A stretch of 64,000 nt of DNA from Nocardia abscessus NBRC 100374 (GCF_000308455.1 NZ_BAFP01000270.1:23769-87768), one strand, 5' to 3'. Positions 34,299 through 42,981 are shown, numbered from the stretch's first letter. Notes: generated from the letters alone by a model not told the origin. Made by a program: numbers and translations.

Positions 34299-35152
34299 GC
34301 TCGCGCTCCCGTCGTGTCGCGGGTGCGCAGGCTGCGTTCCAGCAGCGCGACCACGCCGTAGTAGTGGGTGGGCGTCACCCGGGCCAAGAGGTCGAACAGG
34401 TAGGCGTCGGGTCCGACCAGGATGCGGGACTTGCCGTGTTCGACGCCGCGGCAGATGATTTCGGCCGCTTTCTGCGGCGTGGTCAGGGTCACCGCCTCGA
34501 ATTCCGCCGCCATCTGCTCGTGCGTGCGCCCCCGGCCCTCGGGGTCCTTGCGGACGCGGGCGTTGCGGGCGATGTTGGTCCTGATGCCGCCGGGGTGGAC
34601 GTTGACCGCGGACACCCCGGTGCCGCGCAGTTCCTGCCGGAGCGCGTCGGTGAACCCGCGGACGGCGAATTTCGCCGCGCAGTAGGCGCTCTGGTTGGGC
34701 ATGCCGAGCAGCCCGAACACACTCGAGGTGTTGACCACGACGCCGTGATCCTGCTCGACCAGGATGGGCAGGAAGGCGCGGGTGCCGTTGACGACGCCGT
34801 CGAAATTGATCCGCCGCAGCCATTCGTCGTCTTCGGGGACCGCGTCGAGCACCGAGGAGGACGTCGCGACGCCTGCGTTGTTGAACACCGCCGCCAGCGG
34901 CGCGGTCAGCCAGTCGCGGACTTCGTCGGCGAAGGCGAGCTGGTCGGCGGCGTCTCGCACGTCCAGGACGCGGGTGAGCACCGGGCCGGTCAGCGCGGCC
35001 GCCGTCTCCTTCAACCCGACCTGGTCGATATCGGCGATCGCGACGGGCGAGCCGCGGCGGGACAACAATTGGGCGAGGCTGCGGCCGATTCCGGAGGCCG
35101 CGCCGGTGATCATGACCGGGCGGCCGGACAGCGGCCTACGGGCGCGGGGCAT
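34295..35152 (-). CDS. Short-chain dehydrogenase/reductase
   Basis: A 285-residue classical SDR. It has the nucleotide-binding TGAASGIGRSLA, NNAGVA, the catalytic serine in VVNTSSVFGLLG and YCAAK (Tyr and Lys of YxxxK), then HPGGIRTNI. The acidic residue after strand 2 (AIADID) favours NAD. The C-terminal ~50 residues (ARVTPTHYYGVVALLERSL) are an extension found in SDRs associated with EthA-like BVMOs. In the operon it could oxidise an alcohol made by the P450 to the ketone used by the BVMO. It overlaps the BVMO gene by four bases and lies 48 bases after the P450 gene. Confidence 0.9.
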   Translation of the reverse strand: MPRARRPLSGRPVMITGAASGIGRSLAQLLSRRGSPVAIADIDQVGLKETAAALTGPVLTRVLDVRDAADQLAFADEVRDWLTAPLAAVFNNAGVATSSSVLDAVPEDDEWLRRINFDGVVNGTRAFLPILVEQDHGVVVNTSSVFGLLGMPNQSAYCAAKFAVRGFTDALRQELRGTGVSAVNVHPGGIRTNIARNARVRKDPEGRGRTHEQMAAEFEAVTLTTPQKAAEIICRGVEHGKSRILVGPDAYLFDLLARVTPTHYYGVVALLERSLRTRDTTGARA

Positions 35153-35200
35153 CGGTGCTCCTGTTTTCGGACGTGCGGATGGGTTCGGCGAACTTCTGGC

Positions 35201-36544
35201 TCACGCAGTCACCTCGGCGGCGCGGTGCAGGGTGGGCGCGCTGTCTCGTGGCGCGCGGCGACGCACCACGGCGCGGCCTTTCTTCGCCGGGACGAGGGCG
35301 ACGCCGCGGAAGTGTGCGCGTTCGTCGTGGGCGTCGGTCGGTTCGAGGGTGAAGTCGCGCAGCAGGGTGCGCAGGACGACGTTCATCTCCATCGTGGCGA
35401 ACGCGGCGCCGATGCACCGGCGGCTGCCACCGCCGAACGGGATCCAGCTGAACGTGCCGGGCCGGACACCGACGAATCGATCGGGGTCGAAAACGCGGGC
35501 GTTCGGGAACAGGTCCTCGTTGTCGTGCATCAGGCGGATGCTGACGACGATCTTCTGCCCCTTCGGCAACGTCCACCGGCCCAGCCGCAGTGATTCCGCC
35601 CGGACCTGACGGGCCGTCGCGTCGATGACCGGCCGCACCCGCTGCACCTCCAGCAACGTCGCCTCGCGCAGCTGCGATCCGCCGGCGTCGGCTTCGGCGA
35701 CCAAGCGGCGCAGCACTTCCGGGTGCCTGCGCAGTCGCTCGATCGTCCACGACAGGGTTGTCGCCGTCGTCTCGTGCCCGGCGGTGAGCAGGGTCAGCAG
35801 TTCGTCGGCGATCTCCCCGCGCGACATCGCCGAGCCGTCGTCGTAGCGGGCTTGCAGCAGCATCGCCAGCACGTCCTCGCGCTCGTCGATCCGGCCGTCG
35901 GCCGCGCGGTCGATGAGCCGGCCGACGATGTCGTCGTAGCGGCGGCGGTAGGCCGCGAACCGGGCCCACGGGCCGAATCGGCCCAGCGCCCGTTTCGGTA
36001 CCGGAATCGCGGCGAGTGCCGATCCGATCAGGACCAGTTTGGGCAGCAGCTCGCGCAACTGCTCGAACTCGGTGCCCTCGGCGCCGAACACCGCGCGCAG
36101 GATCACGTTCAGCGTGATCCGCATCATCGAGTCCATCGTGGCGAACTCCTGCCCCGAGGGCCACGTCGCCATCTCGCGGACCGTTTCCTCCTCGACCAGC
36201 GATTCGTACACGGTCAACCGGCGGCCGTGGAACGGTGGGGTCAGCAGTTTGCGCTGCTTGCGGTGTTCGGCGCCGGTCAGCGCGAACAGCGACCCCGGCC
36301 CGAGGAATTCGCCGAGGTTGACGTCGATGTTGTCGACGACATCGGTCCCCGCGGTGAACAGCGCTTTGATCTCGGCGGGGTCGGCGAGCACGACCGACCG
36401 TCCGAATCTGGGCATCTGGATGGTGAAGGCCGAGCCGTAGCGGTCGTGCATACGCCGCCACGTGCGGGTGCGGCCGGTCAGGATCTGCAGGTTCTGCACG
36501 ATCGGCGGGGTGGATGGACCGTCGGGCAGTCGCACAGCGGGCAT
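35201..36544 (-). CDS. Cytochrome P450, CYP138-like
   Basis: A 447-residue P450 closely resembling M. tuberculosis CYP138. The I-helix reads LLTAGHETTATTLSW with the proton-relay Thr, the K-helix ExxR is EVQR, and the haem loop is FGGGSRRCIGAAFA. N-terminal features RKLLTPPFHGR and SMMRITLNVILRAVFGAEG (split SMMRITLNVILR, AVFGAEG) match the family. Natural substrate is unknown; azole resistance has been discussed for relatives. The ATG at 36544 has GAGGAGG at a good distance. Upstream, TTGTCA and TACCGT with an 18-base spacer form a promoter overlapped by repeated GTACCAC sites. It heads an operon with the SDR and BVMO genes. Confidence 0.92.
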   Translation of the reverse strand: MPAVRLPDGPSTPPIVQNLQILTGRTRTWRRMHDRYGSAFTIQMPRFGRSVVLADPAEIKALFTAGTDVVDNIDVNLGEFLGPGSLFALTGAEHRKQRKLLTPPFHGRRLTVYESLVEEETVREMATWPSGQEFATMDSMMRITLNVILRAVFGAEGTEFEQLRELLPKLVLIGSALAAIPVPKRALGRFGPWARFAAYRRRYDDIVGRLIDRAADGRIDEREDVLAMLLQARYDDGSAMSRGEIADELLTLLTAGHETTATTLSWTIERLRRHPEVLRRLVAEADAGGSQLREATLLEVQRVRPVIDATARQVRAESLRLGRWTLPKGQKIVVSIRLMHDNEDLFPNARVFDPDRFVGVRPGTFSWIPFGGGSRRCIGAAFATMEMNVVLRTLLRDFTLEPTDAHDERAHFRGVALVPAKKGRAVVRRRAPRDSAPTLHRAAEVTA

Positions 36545-36560
36545 TCGCCCACCTCCTCGC

Positions 36561-36604
36561 GTGGTACTTCGATGTACCACTCGTACGGTACGCTCACGTA
36601 CCAC
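36561..36604 (-). promoter_or_regulatory. Promoter and repeated operator of the CYP138-like operon
   Basis: GTGGTAC-N6-GTACCAC (36561-36580) is a perfect inverted repeat with 7-bp arms. CGTAC-G-GTACG (36582-36592) is an 11-bp palindrome. A second GTACCAC occurs at 36598-36604, 24 bases from the first. On the minus strand TTGTCA and TACCGT, 18 bases apart, form a likely promoter within the same stretch. Binding here should block transcription. Confidence 0.7.
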
Positions 36605-36617
36605 GGTGTGACAAGGG

Positions 36618-37856
36618 TTACACCGATCCCACTTCGCCCGCGGCATCCCACAGTTCGCCGCTGTAGGCGGCGAGAAGATTCCCGATGCGGCCGAGTGCCT
36701 CGGCGGCGGGCAGCGGGTCGAGCCGGCGGCCGTCGCGCAGCCGCAGCGCCACACCGTCGGCGGCGGCCTCCTCGGCTCCGATGACCGCCTGATACGGCAC
36801 CAGGCGGTGGTCGCGAATGCGTGCCCCGAGGCTGCCGCGATCCGGTGGCGAGACCACTACGCGCAGCCCGAGATCGCGGCAGCGCCGCTCGAACTCCGCG
36901 GCCGCCGCCCCCTGGGCATCGGTCACCGGCAGCACGGCCAGCTGGATCGGCGCCAGCCATGCCGGGAAGCGGCCGCCGTGACATTCGATCAGGTGGGCCA
37001 CGGCTCGCTCGACGCTGCCGACGATGCTGCGGTGCACCATGACCGGCCGGTGCGCGGCGCCGTCGGCTCCGGTGTAGTGCAGGTCGAACCGCTCGGGCTG
37101 ATGGAAATCGACCTGCACGGTGGACAGCGTGGACTCCCGTCCCGCGCTGTCGCGGACCTGCACGTCGATCTTCGGGCCGTAGAACGCCGCTTCGCCCTCC
37201 ACTGCCTCGTAGGCCAGGCCCGAGTCGTCCAGCACCTCGGTGAGCACCGCGATCGAGCGCTCCCACAAGCCCGGTGCGGCAACGTATTTCCCACCCGGCC
37301 CGGGCAAGGACAGCCGGTAGCGGGCCGCGCGGATACCCAGCGCGGCGTAGGCGTCACCGATCATGGACAGCGCCGCGGCGACCTCGGCGGTGACCTGATC
37401 GAGGGTGCAGAAGATGTGCGCGTCGTTGAGCTGGATCGCGCGCACCCGGGTCAATCCGCCCAGCACGCCCGAGAGTTCGGAGCGGTACATGCCGCCCAAT
37501 TCGGCGATCCGCAGCGGCAGCTCGCGATAACTGTGCGGGCGGGAGCGGAACAGCAGCGCGTGGTGCGGGCACAGACTCGGGCGCAACACCATCTGCTCGC
37601 CGCCGCAGTCCATCGGCGGGAACATGTCGTCGCGGTAATGCTGCCAGTGCCCGGAGATTTCGTAGAGCTCGCGCTTGCCGAGCACCGGCGAATACACATG
37701 ACGGTAGCCCGCGCGGCGTTCGGCGGCGCGGATGTAGTCCTCCAGCGCCTGGCGCACGGCCGCGCCGTCGGGCAGCCAGAACGGTAGACCCGCGCCGATC
37801 AGCGGGTCGGTGTCGAACAGGTTCAGCGCACGGCCGAGGGCGTGATGGTCGGGCAT
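36618..37856 (-). CDS. thrS: Short threonyl-tRNA synthetase without editing domain
   Basis: A 412-residue class II synthetase that charges tRNA-Thr. Normal bacterial ThrRS has about 640 residues; here the N-terminal TGS and editing (SAD) domains are absent. The protein has only the catalytic and anticodon-binding domains. The zinc ligands are all present: Cys96 (LCPHH), His147 (NDAHIF) and His275 (VMVHRSI). Motif 2 is seen as LPLRIAELGGMYRSE, and FYGPKIDVQV and GSVERAVAHLIE complete the core. It may be a second, inducible ThrRS that resists an inhibitor or serves under Thr starvation. GAGGAG is seven bases before the ATG. A Thr-codon leader and a hairpin lie upstream, indicating attenuation. 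Confidence 0.9.
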   Translation of the reverse strand: MPDHHALGRALNLFDTDPLIGAGLPFWLPDGAAVRQALEDYIRAAERRAGYRHVYSPVLGKRELYEISGHWQHYRDDMFPPMDCGGEQMVLRPSLCPHHALLFRSRPHSYRELPLRIAELGGMYRSELSGVLGGLTRVRAIQLNDAHIFCTLDQVTAEVAAALSMIGDAYAALGIRAARYRLSLPGPGGKYVAAPGLWERSIAVLTEVLDDSGLAYEAVEGEAAFYGPKIDVQVRDSAGRESTLSTVQVDFHQPERFDLHYTGADGAAHRPVMVHRSIVGSVERAVAHLIECHGGRFPAWLAPIQLAVLPVTDAQGAAAAEFERRCRDLGLRVVVSPPDRGSLGARIRDHRLVPYQAVIGAEEAAADGVALRLRDGRRLDPLPAAEALGRIGNLLAAYSGELWDAAGEVGSV

Positions 37857-37895
37857 GGTGGTCTCCTCGTGAACAGCGGGCGAGTGACCACAAGA

Positions 37896-37927
37896 CGAAG
37901 CCCCGGGGCACTCGCCCCGGGGCTTCG
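37896..37927 (-). terminator. Attenuator hairpin in the thrS leader
   Basis: CGAAGCCCCGGGGC (37896-37909) and GCCCCGGGGCTTCG (37914-37927) form a perfect 14-bp stem with a 4-base loop. On the minus strand it begins 13 bases after the leader peptide stop and ends 39 bases before the thrS ATG. It lacks a U-tract, as many actinobacterial terminators do. It is positioned to stop transcription before thrS. Confidence 0.75.
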
Positions 37928-37940
37928 ATGAAAGCGTCGA

Positions 37941-37991
37941 TCAGCGCGCCGGGACGGATTCCGGCGTCGTCGTCACAGCAGCGCGCTTCAC
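37941..37991 (-). CDS. Threonine-rich leader peptide of thrS
   Basis: A 16-residue reading frame, VKRAAVTTTPESVPAR, starts at GTG and ends at TGA. Codons 7-9 are ACG ACG ACG (37965-37973), three threonine codons in a row. A TATCGT -10-like box (37999-38004) lies seven bases upstream of the GTG, so the leader may be translated from a leaderless mRNA, common in actinobacteria. The stop is 13 bases before the hairpin at 37896-37927. Ribosomes stalling at the Thr codons when charged tRNA-Thr is scarce would be expected to prevent the hairpin and allow thrS expression. The same frame is open further upstream, so the true start needs mapping. Confidence 0.65.
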   Translation of the reverse strand: MKRAAVTTTPESVPAR

Positions 37992-38142
37992 GCCGGGGAC
38001 GATAGCAGACGCGGCAGCCGCGGCGCACGGGGAATTTCGGCGGGCGGCGGCGAACCGGTCGCGAAGATCGCCGAGTGCCCACCAGCGCGACGGATTTGAC
38101 GCATAATCGAGTTCGATTGGCACGCAAAGGCATCGGGGGTCG

Positions 38143-39435
38143 ATGGGGACGCGCAGAGCGGTGCTGCAAGCGGGTGTGGTCCTCCCGCTGACTGCCGCGT
38201 GCGCGCCGGAGCTGCTGCTGGGCAGCTCGGAGGCGGTGCGCGTCGGCGTGTCCTGGAGCGGATCGGAACTGGCCACCTTCCACGCCGTACTGGACGGATT
38301 GGATGTAGCCTTCGACGTCGAAGTGATCCCCCTCGGGGACAACACCGACACCGCCTTCACCGCGGGTGGCCGGTCCGCCCCGGACGTGGTGTTGCTGCCA
38401 CAGGCGGGGCGGGTGCGGGAGCTGGCCCGGCGCGGCGAACTGCGGCCGATCCCCGAGACGGTGTGGACCGATGGACACGGTGCCCGCTACGCCCAGCACT
38501 GGCAACTGTTGCTGCGCCACGAGGGCCGCGCGTTCGGCGTGCCGTTCAAAGCCGCCGACAAGTCGCTGGTGTGGTTCGACCGTCAGCAGTTCGCCACCTA
38601 CGGTTTGGGCGATCCGACGGGATGGACCCTGCCCGACTGGGTGGACCGGATGGAGGTCCTCGCACAGTCCCCGATTCGCCTGCTCGCCCTGGCCGCGGCC
38701 GACGGATGGGTGCTGACCGACTTCTTCGAAAACGTCCTGCTCGCCGAATCGCCGAGATTCTACGACGACTTGGCGTCGAAAAACCGGCGAGAATGGGACA
38801 ACCCGGCAGTGCGGGCCGCCCTGAAACATCTGGGCATTCTGTGGGGGCATCGGCACGCGTTCCCCGGAGGCGTCGGAGTCGCGTTGACCCGGCAGTTCTC
38901 CGACTCCGTGCGGGATGTGTTCCAGCATCGCCGCGCCGCGGCCGTCGTCGCCCCCGATTTCGCGGAACCGATCGTGCGCAGCGGGGTACGCGCGTCCGGT
39001 CGCCAGGTCCGCGACGTCGTCGGTGTGGTGCCCTTCCCCGCGGTCACCCCCGCGTCGGGGCGGCCGAAGATCGTCGGTGGTGACGTGCTCGTAGTGACCC
39101 ACGAAGCGAACCGTCGCGCGGAAGACCTGGTCGCGAAACTGGCCGGTGCCCGCGCCCCGCTGCCCTGGATCGAGCGCTACGGCGGCTTCCTCGCCCCGAA
39201 CCTGCGCACCGAGGCGGAGTACTCACCGCTGCTGGCGTCCTCGGCGCGTGAACTGAACGCACGCAGCGCCTTCGACCTGTCCGACCGGATCGGCGCCGTG
39301 GGCGGACGGGCCGGATTGTGGCGGTCGCTGACCGAGTTCCTGATCGCCATCGGCGACGGCGCGCCGACACCGGTGGCCGAGGCCACCGACCGCGCTATCG
39401 CCGCGCTGGACGACTTCGAGCGGCGGCGCCGATGA
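38143..39435 (+). CDS. Sugar-type ABC substrate-binding lipoprotein
   Basis: A 430-residue family 1 extracellular solute-binding protein. The N-terminus MGTRRAVLQAGVVLPLTAAC contains a twin arginine and a lipobox (LTAAC), so it is exported and lipidated, perhaps through Tat. The body follows the usual pattern: VSWSGSELATF, APDVVLLPQAGRV, ELRPIPETVW, then GVPFKAADKSLVWFDRQQF, split here as GVPFKAADKS and LVWFDRQQF. Ligand unknown, probably an oligosaccharide. Its stop overlaps the next start (ATGA), coupling it to the fused permease. The gene is divergent from the thrS leader. Confidence 0.87.
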   Translation: MGTRRAVLQAGVVLPLTAACAPELLLGSSEAVRVGVSWSGSELATFHAVLDGLDVAFDVEVIPLGDNTDTAFTAGGRSAPDVVLLPQAGRVRELARRGELRPIPETVWTDGHGARYAQHWQLLLRHEGRAFGVPFKAADKSLVWFDRQQFATYGLGDPTGWTLPDWVDRMEVLAQSPIRLLALAAADGWVLTDFFENVLLAESPRFYDDLASKNRREWDNPAVRAALKHLGILWGHRHAFPGGVGVALTRQFSDSVRDVFQHRRAAAVVAPDFAEPIVRSGVRASGRQVRDVVGVVPFPAVTPASGRPKIVGGDVLVVTHEANRRAEDLVAKLAGARAPLPWIERYGGFLAPNLRTEAEYSPLLASSARELNARSAFDLSDRIGAVGGRAGLWRSLTEFLIAIGDGAPTPVAEATDRAIAALDDFERRRR

Positions 39436-41246
39436 CGCTGCCGCCGGATTTCGAAGTCAACGGGCTGCGCATCGAGCTGGCCACCCGCCGCATGCGCGGA
39501 CCGTTGGTCCCCGGCGGCAGGCCGCGGCGCTGGCTCGGCCGGCTCACCGGACTGCCCGCGGCGGTGCTGACGGTAGCCCTGCTGGTCCTGCCCGCCGCGT
39601 GGACCGTGGTCATCGCCACCCGGGCTCGCCCGGCGGAGGTGCTCGCGTGCGCGATCCTCGCGGTGAGCGCGCTACTGCCGGTCGTGCTGCGCAGAAGGGC
39701 CGCGCGGCCAGTGAGACGAATCCCGCTCTGGCTGACGGCGATCGGTGGTGCGGCCGGTGGACTATGGCTGCTGGCCGCCACGATGAGCCCCGACGGAAGA
39801 GGCGCGTACCTGCGCACACTGTTGTGGGTCGGGTTCGCCGTCGGGCTCCTGCTGCTGGCGTTGGCGATCGCCTGGTGGGGGCGTGCGGCGCGCTGGCTAT
39901 GGCTTCCGCTGATCGTGCCCTTCGGAGTGTCGGCGTTCGTGTCCGGCGTGGCGTTCCGGGTGATCTTCGGTTCCGGCGCACGATGGCTGGGCATCGAGGA
40001 CGCCGGGATCTACCGATGGTGGCTCGCGGCGATGCTGGGGTCGGCGTTCCTGTGGACCTGGCTGGGCTTTCTCACCGCGCTGTTCCGGGCCGGAATCCAT
40101 GCGATAGAAGCCGACCCGGCGCGCGCGGGATACCTGTATCGCGACGACGGCAGGCCGCTGGCGTTGCGGCTGTACGAGTTGCTGCGGCCGGTGCTGCTGA
40201 TCGCCGGGCTCGCGGTGGGGGTCGCGGCCGCGCGTGTCTTCGACGTCGTGCTGATCGGGGTCCCCGGGGCACTGGAATACCAGGTGGACAGCGCCACCGT
40301 GCACTGGTGGCGCCTGTCCGCCGACACCGACTCCGGCGCCGCGGCGGCCTACGCGCTACCGCTGGCGGTGCTCGTGGGCGCGGTCGCCTGGCTCCTGCAG
40401 GTGGACGTGCGCAGACATCGCGCGAGCTGGTCCGCGGTGCGCGCGATGACGGTGCCGGGGCGGCGGCGCATCGGCGCGGTGCGGGCGGCGGGCATCGGGC
40501 TGGTTTCGGTGCTGGCGCTGTTCCCGATCGGCGTGCTCGCCTACACCGGCGTGCGCGGACACGACGGATTCGGATTCTCGGCCGTCGCTCTGGTGTGGGG
40601 CGACGACGGACTGTGGCGTTCGCTGCAGACCACCGCGTGGGTCGCGGGGATCGTGACGGTGGTCGTGGTGACCGCGGCGGCTCCGGTGGCCTACCGGCTG
40701 GCCGCGCTGCGCCCCGACGGCACCGCCGCGCGAGTGGCCGTTGTGGCGCTGGTGGTGCTGGCCGTGATCCCGGCGCAGACCTACCTCGGGCCGATCGATG
40801 GTCTCGTCGATACCTACGAACTGTCGGGGACGCGGATTCCGCTGATCCTCGTGCACGCCGCCGCCGGTTTGCCGATCGCCATCCTCGTGCTGCGCGGCGC
40901 GATGCTCGCCCCGCCGGGCAGCGGCGCGGCCGACGCCCTGCACGGCCTGGCCAGTCCAGGCACCATCGCACGGCGATTGCTGGCGACCTCAGGGCCCGCG
41001 CTGGGAGCGGTGGCGGTGCTCGAATTCGTCCAGGTGTGGAACGATTTCTTCATCGGGCTCGTCGTCAGCGGGGCAGGAGCCAGCCCGTGGTCGCTGCTGC
41101 TGTGGGGTGAGGCGCGGCAGTTCGGTGAGAACGCCGCACAAGTGGCCGCCGGATCGCTGGTCTCGGCTGTGCTACCGGTGGCGCTGCTGCTGGTGACCTG
41201 GCGGCGCTGGGTGGTGCCGGGACTGACCGGGGGAGTGCTGCGATGA
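39432..41246 (+). CDS. Fused two-domain ABC permease (MalF-MalG type)
   Basis: A 604-residue membrane protein containing two sugar-type permease domains in one chain. The first domain (about 40-330) has MalF-like features and a coupling-loop region AIEADPARAGYLYRD. The second (about 350-600) ends with the MalG-type signature EFVQVWNDFFIGLVV. In most systems these are two genes. The fusion gives a complete transmembrane pore. No ATPase gene is present in the operon, so it presumably shares an MsmK/UgpC-type ATPase encoded elsewhere. It overlaps the binding-protein gene by four bases. The next gene encodes a membrane TPR-like protein 46 bases later. Confidence 0.85.
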   Translation: MTLPPDFEVNGLRIELATRRMRGPLVPGGRPRRWLGRLTGLPAAVLTVALLVLPAAWTVVIATRARPAEVLACAILAVSALLPVVLRRRAARPVRRIPLWLTAIGGAAGGLWLLAATMSPDGRGAYLRTLLWVGFAVGLLLLALAIAWWGRAARWLWLPLIVPFGVSAFVSGVAFRVIFGSGARWLGIEDAGIYRWWLAAMLGSAFLWTWLGFLTALFRAGIHAIEADPARAGYLYRDDGRPLALRLYELLRPVLLIAGLAVGVAAARVFDVVLIGVPGALEYQVDSATVHWWRLSADTDSGAAAAYALPLAVLVGAVAWLLQVDVRRHRASWSAVRAMTVPGRRRIGAVRAAGIGLVSVLALFPIGVLAYTGVRGHDGFGFSAVALVWGDDGLWRSLQTTAWVAGIVTVVVVTAAAPVAYRLAALRPDGTAARVAVVALVVLAVIPAQTYLGPIDGLVDTYELSGTRIPLILVHAAAGLPIAILVLRGAMLAPPGSGAADALHGLASPGTIARRLLATSGPALGAVAVLEFVQVWNDFFIGLVVSGAGASPWSLLLWGEARQFGENAAQVAAGSLVSAVLPVALLLVTWRRWVVPGLTGGVLR

Positions 41247-41292
41247 GGCGGACCGCGGCGCGGCCGCGCTGCGCGGCGAGGAAGGAGCCGCG

Positions 41293-42981
41293 GTGAGCGC
41301 GCCGACCGAACGCACCGAACCGGTCGGGCAGACCGCCACGCCGAGATCGACGGTCTGGCTGGGGTTTGTGGGCACCGCGTCGGTGGTGGCCTACACAGTG
41401 CTGTTCGAATTGGTGCGCACCCTGGTGGTGAATTCGTTCGGCGAGAACAGCGTCGTGCAGTTCTTCAACGGCCCGCTGCGGTGGTTGTCGGTGCTGTTCA
41501 TCGCCGCGGCGGCGACGTACGCGCTGTCCCGGTTCGCGGGCGGATATCGCACCAAGCTGCGCACCGCCCGCGAGATGGATCTGATCGCGGGTCTGGTCGA
41601 ACCGGGGCCCGCGCTGGCCGACCCGAGACCACGGGTAGCCGTGCCGCGGCCGCGGCGGGTCGCCGCCCTCGACGGGCATCTGATCGCCGCGGTACTGCGC
41701 GACCTGCCGGTGCACGACTACGAGACGGTCGCGCTGTTGGCCGTGCTCAACGCCATTCGCGACACACCCGGCCGGCTGCCGGTGGCGCGGGAACCCTCGG
41801 CCCGCACCGCGCCGATGCTGCTGCAGGGCCTGTGCCGCCGCGGTGTCCTCGCGCAGGCCGGCGCCCAGCGGTTCTGTGTGCGGCAAGTGCCCAGGCTGCC
41901 GGATCGAGCGACGGTCACGGCGGGCCCGCAGTGGGGTGCGGCGCTTACCGCGCTGCTGCACCACTACGCGGACCGAGCCGGACGGTGGGCGATCGCGCTG
42001 GAATCGCGACGCTTCGCCGTGGGCGCGCGCCGGTGGTTCGAGGTCGAGGAGCCGTACCTGCGCACTCTGGTGTCGGCGTGCGCGAATCCGGGCGCGGATT
42101 TTCCCGCCGCGGCGCTCGCGCACCTGATCGGCATCGGCAACGCACTGGACGTCTGGTATGCGCGAATCGGATTGCGAGCCAACGAGCGTGGCGTGCCCGA
42201 GGACCTGTGTTCGCTACCCGGGCTCGACGAACTGAACCGGGATCTGGTGAAGCTGCGGGCAGACCGGCTGGCCGAACGGCCGCGGGGCTATCGGCCACGG
42301 CGGCTGTCCACGAGCCTGGCCGCCCGATGGGAACACCACACCGCGCTGGCAGGACTGGGCACCGCGCCGCTGGACCTGTACGGAGTCGCCGACCGGCTGG
42401 AAACCGCGTGGTGGCTGCTACCCCGCGACGATGTCGCGGGCGAGGTGTGCGCACTGATCAACCTCGCCGTCGTGCACATCCGGCAGGGACGCCTCGACGC
42501 CGCGCAGGATCGTCTCGAGCTGGCCGAATCCCTCACCCGCGCCGGCATCGATCCCGACGGCCGCGCCCAGACCCACGAGACGATGGGCACCCTCTGGTGG
42601 GCCCGCGGCGAACCCCGCCGCGCCCTGCGCTGCTGGCAGCTCGCCCTCACCGCCTACCGCGCCCTCGACGACGACCCCGGTATCGGCCGCTGCCTGCAAC
42701 ATCTCGGCTCCGCCGTAATCGTCGCCCCCGACCACGCCACCCTGCTGCTGCCGGACCCCTCCCTCACCCGCGTCGAGGCCCTGCGCCAAGCCACCGGATG
42801 GCTCGCCGAAGCCCGCCGCAGACACCCGGCGGCCCGCCACGCCGAAAGGTATGCGGCACAAGCCCGTTCGGCCCTGCGCGCCGACCGCGGCTTCCGCGAC
42901 ATGCTCTCGTCCCGCGGCCGCGCCCCGCTGTCCCAGATCGACCGATGGCCCGCGGCCGTCGAAGACCACGCCCCTCGCTGA
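41293..42981 (+). CDS. Membrane protein with TPR-like C-terminal region
   Basis: A 562-residue protein of unknown function. Two N-terminal helices lie at about 21-46 and 57-80. A long cytoplasmic part follows, mostly helical. At about 380-500 it resembles tetratricopeptide repeats (GEVCALINLAVVHIRQGRLDAAQDRLELAES, split GEVCALINLAVVHIRQGR and LDAAQDRLELAES; AQTHETMGTLWWARGEPRRAL). This suggests protein-protein interaction at the membrane. AAGGAG is five bases before the GTG. It follows the fused permease gene, so it could be an accessory or sensor of that transporter, but nothing in the sequence proves this. Confidence 0.75.
   Translation: MSAPTERTEPVGQTATPRSTVWLGFVGTASVVAYTVLFELVRTLVVNSFGENSVVQFFNGPLRWLSVLFIAAAATYALSRFAGGYRTKLRTAREMDLIAGLVEPGPALADPRPRVAVPRPRRVAALDGHLIAAVLRDLPVHDYETVALLAVLNAIRDTPGRLPVAREPSARTAPMLLQGLCRRGVLAQAGAQRFCVRQVPRLPDRATVTAGPQWGAALTALLHHYADRAGRWAIALESRRFAVGARRWFEVEEPYLRTLVSACANPGADFPAAALAHLIGIGNALDVWYARIGLRANERGVPEDLCSLPGLDELNRDLVKLRADRLAERPRGYRPRRLSTSLAARWEHHTALAGLGTAPLDLYGVADRLETAWWLLPRDDVAGEVCALINLAVVHIRQGRLDAAQDRLELAESLTRAGIDPDGRAQTHETMGTLWWARGEPRRALRCWQLALTAYRALDDDPGIGRCLQHLGSAVIVAPDHATLLLPDPSLTRVEALRQATGWLAEARRRHPAARHAERYAAQARSALRADRGFRDMLSSRGRAPLSQIDRWPAAVEDHAPR

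Noticed and set aside
37941..38360. 139-codon minus-strand frame containing the thrS leader
   Set aside because: The upstream part is antisense to the binding-lipoprotein gene; only the last 17 codons fit a leader peptide with its own -10 box.
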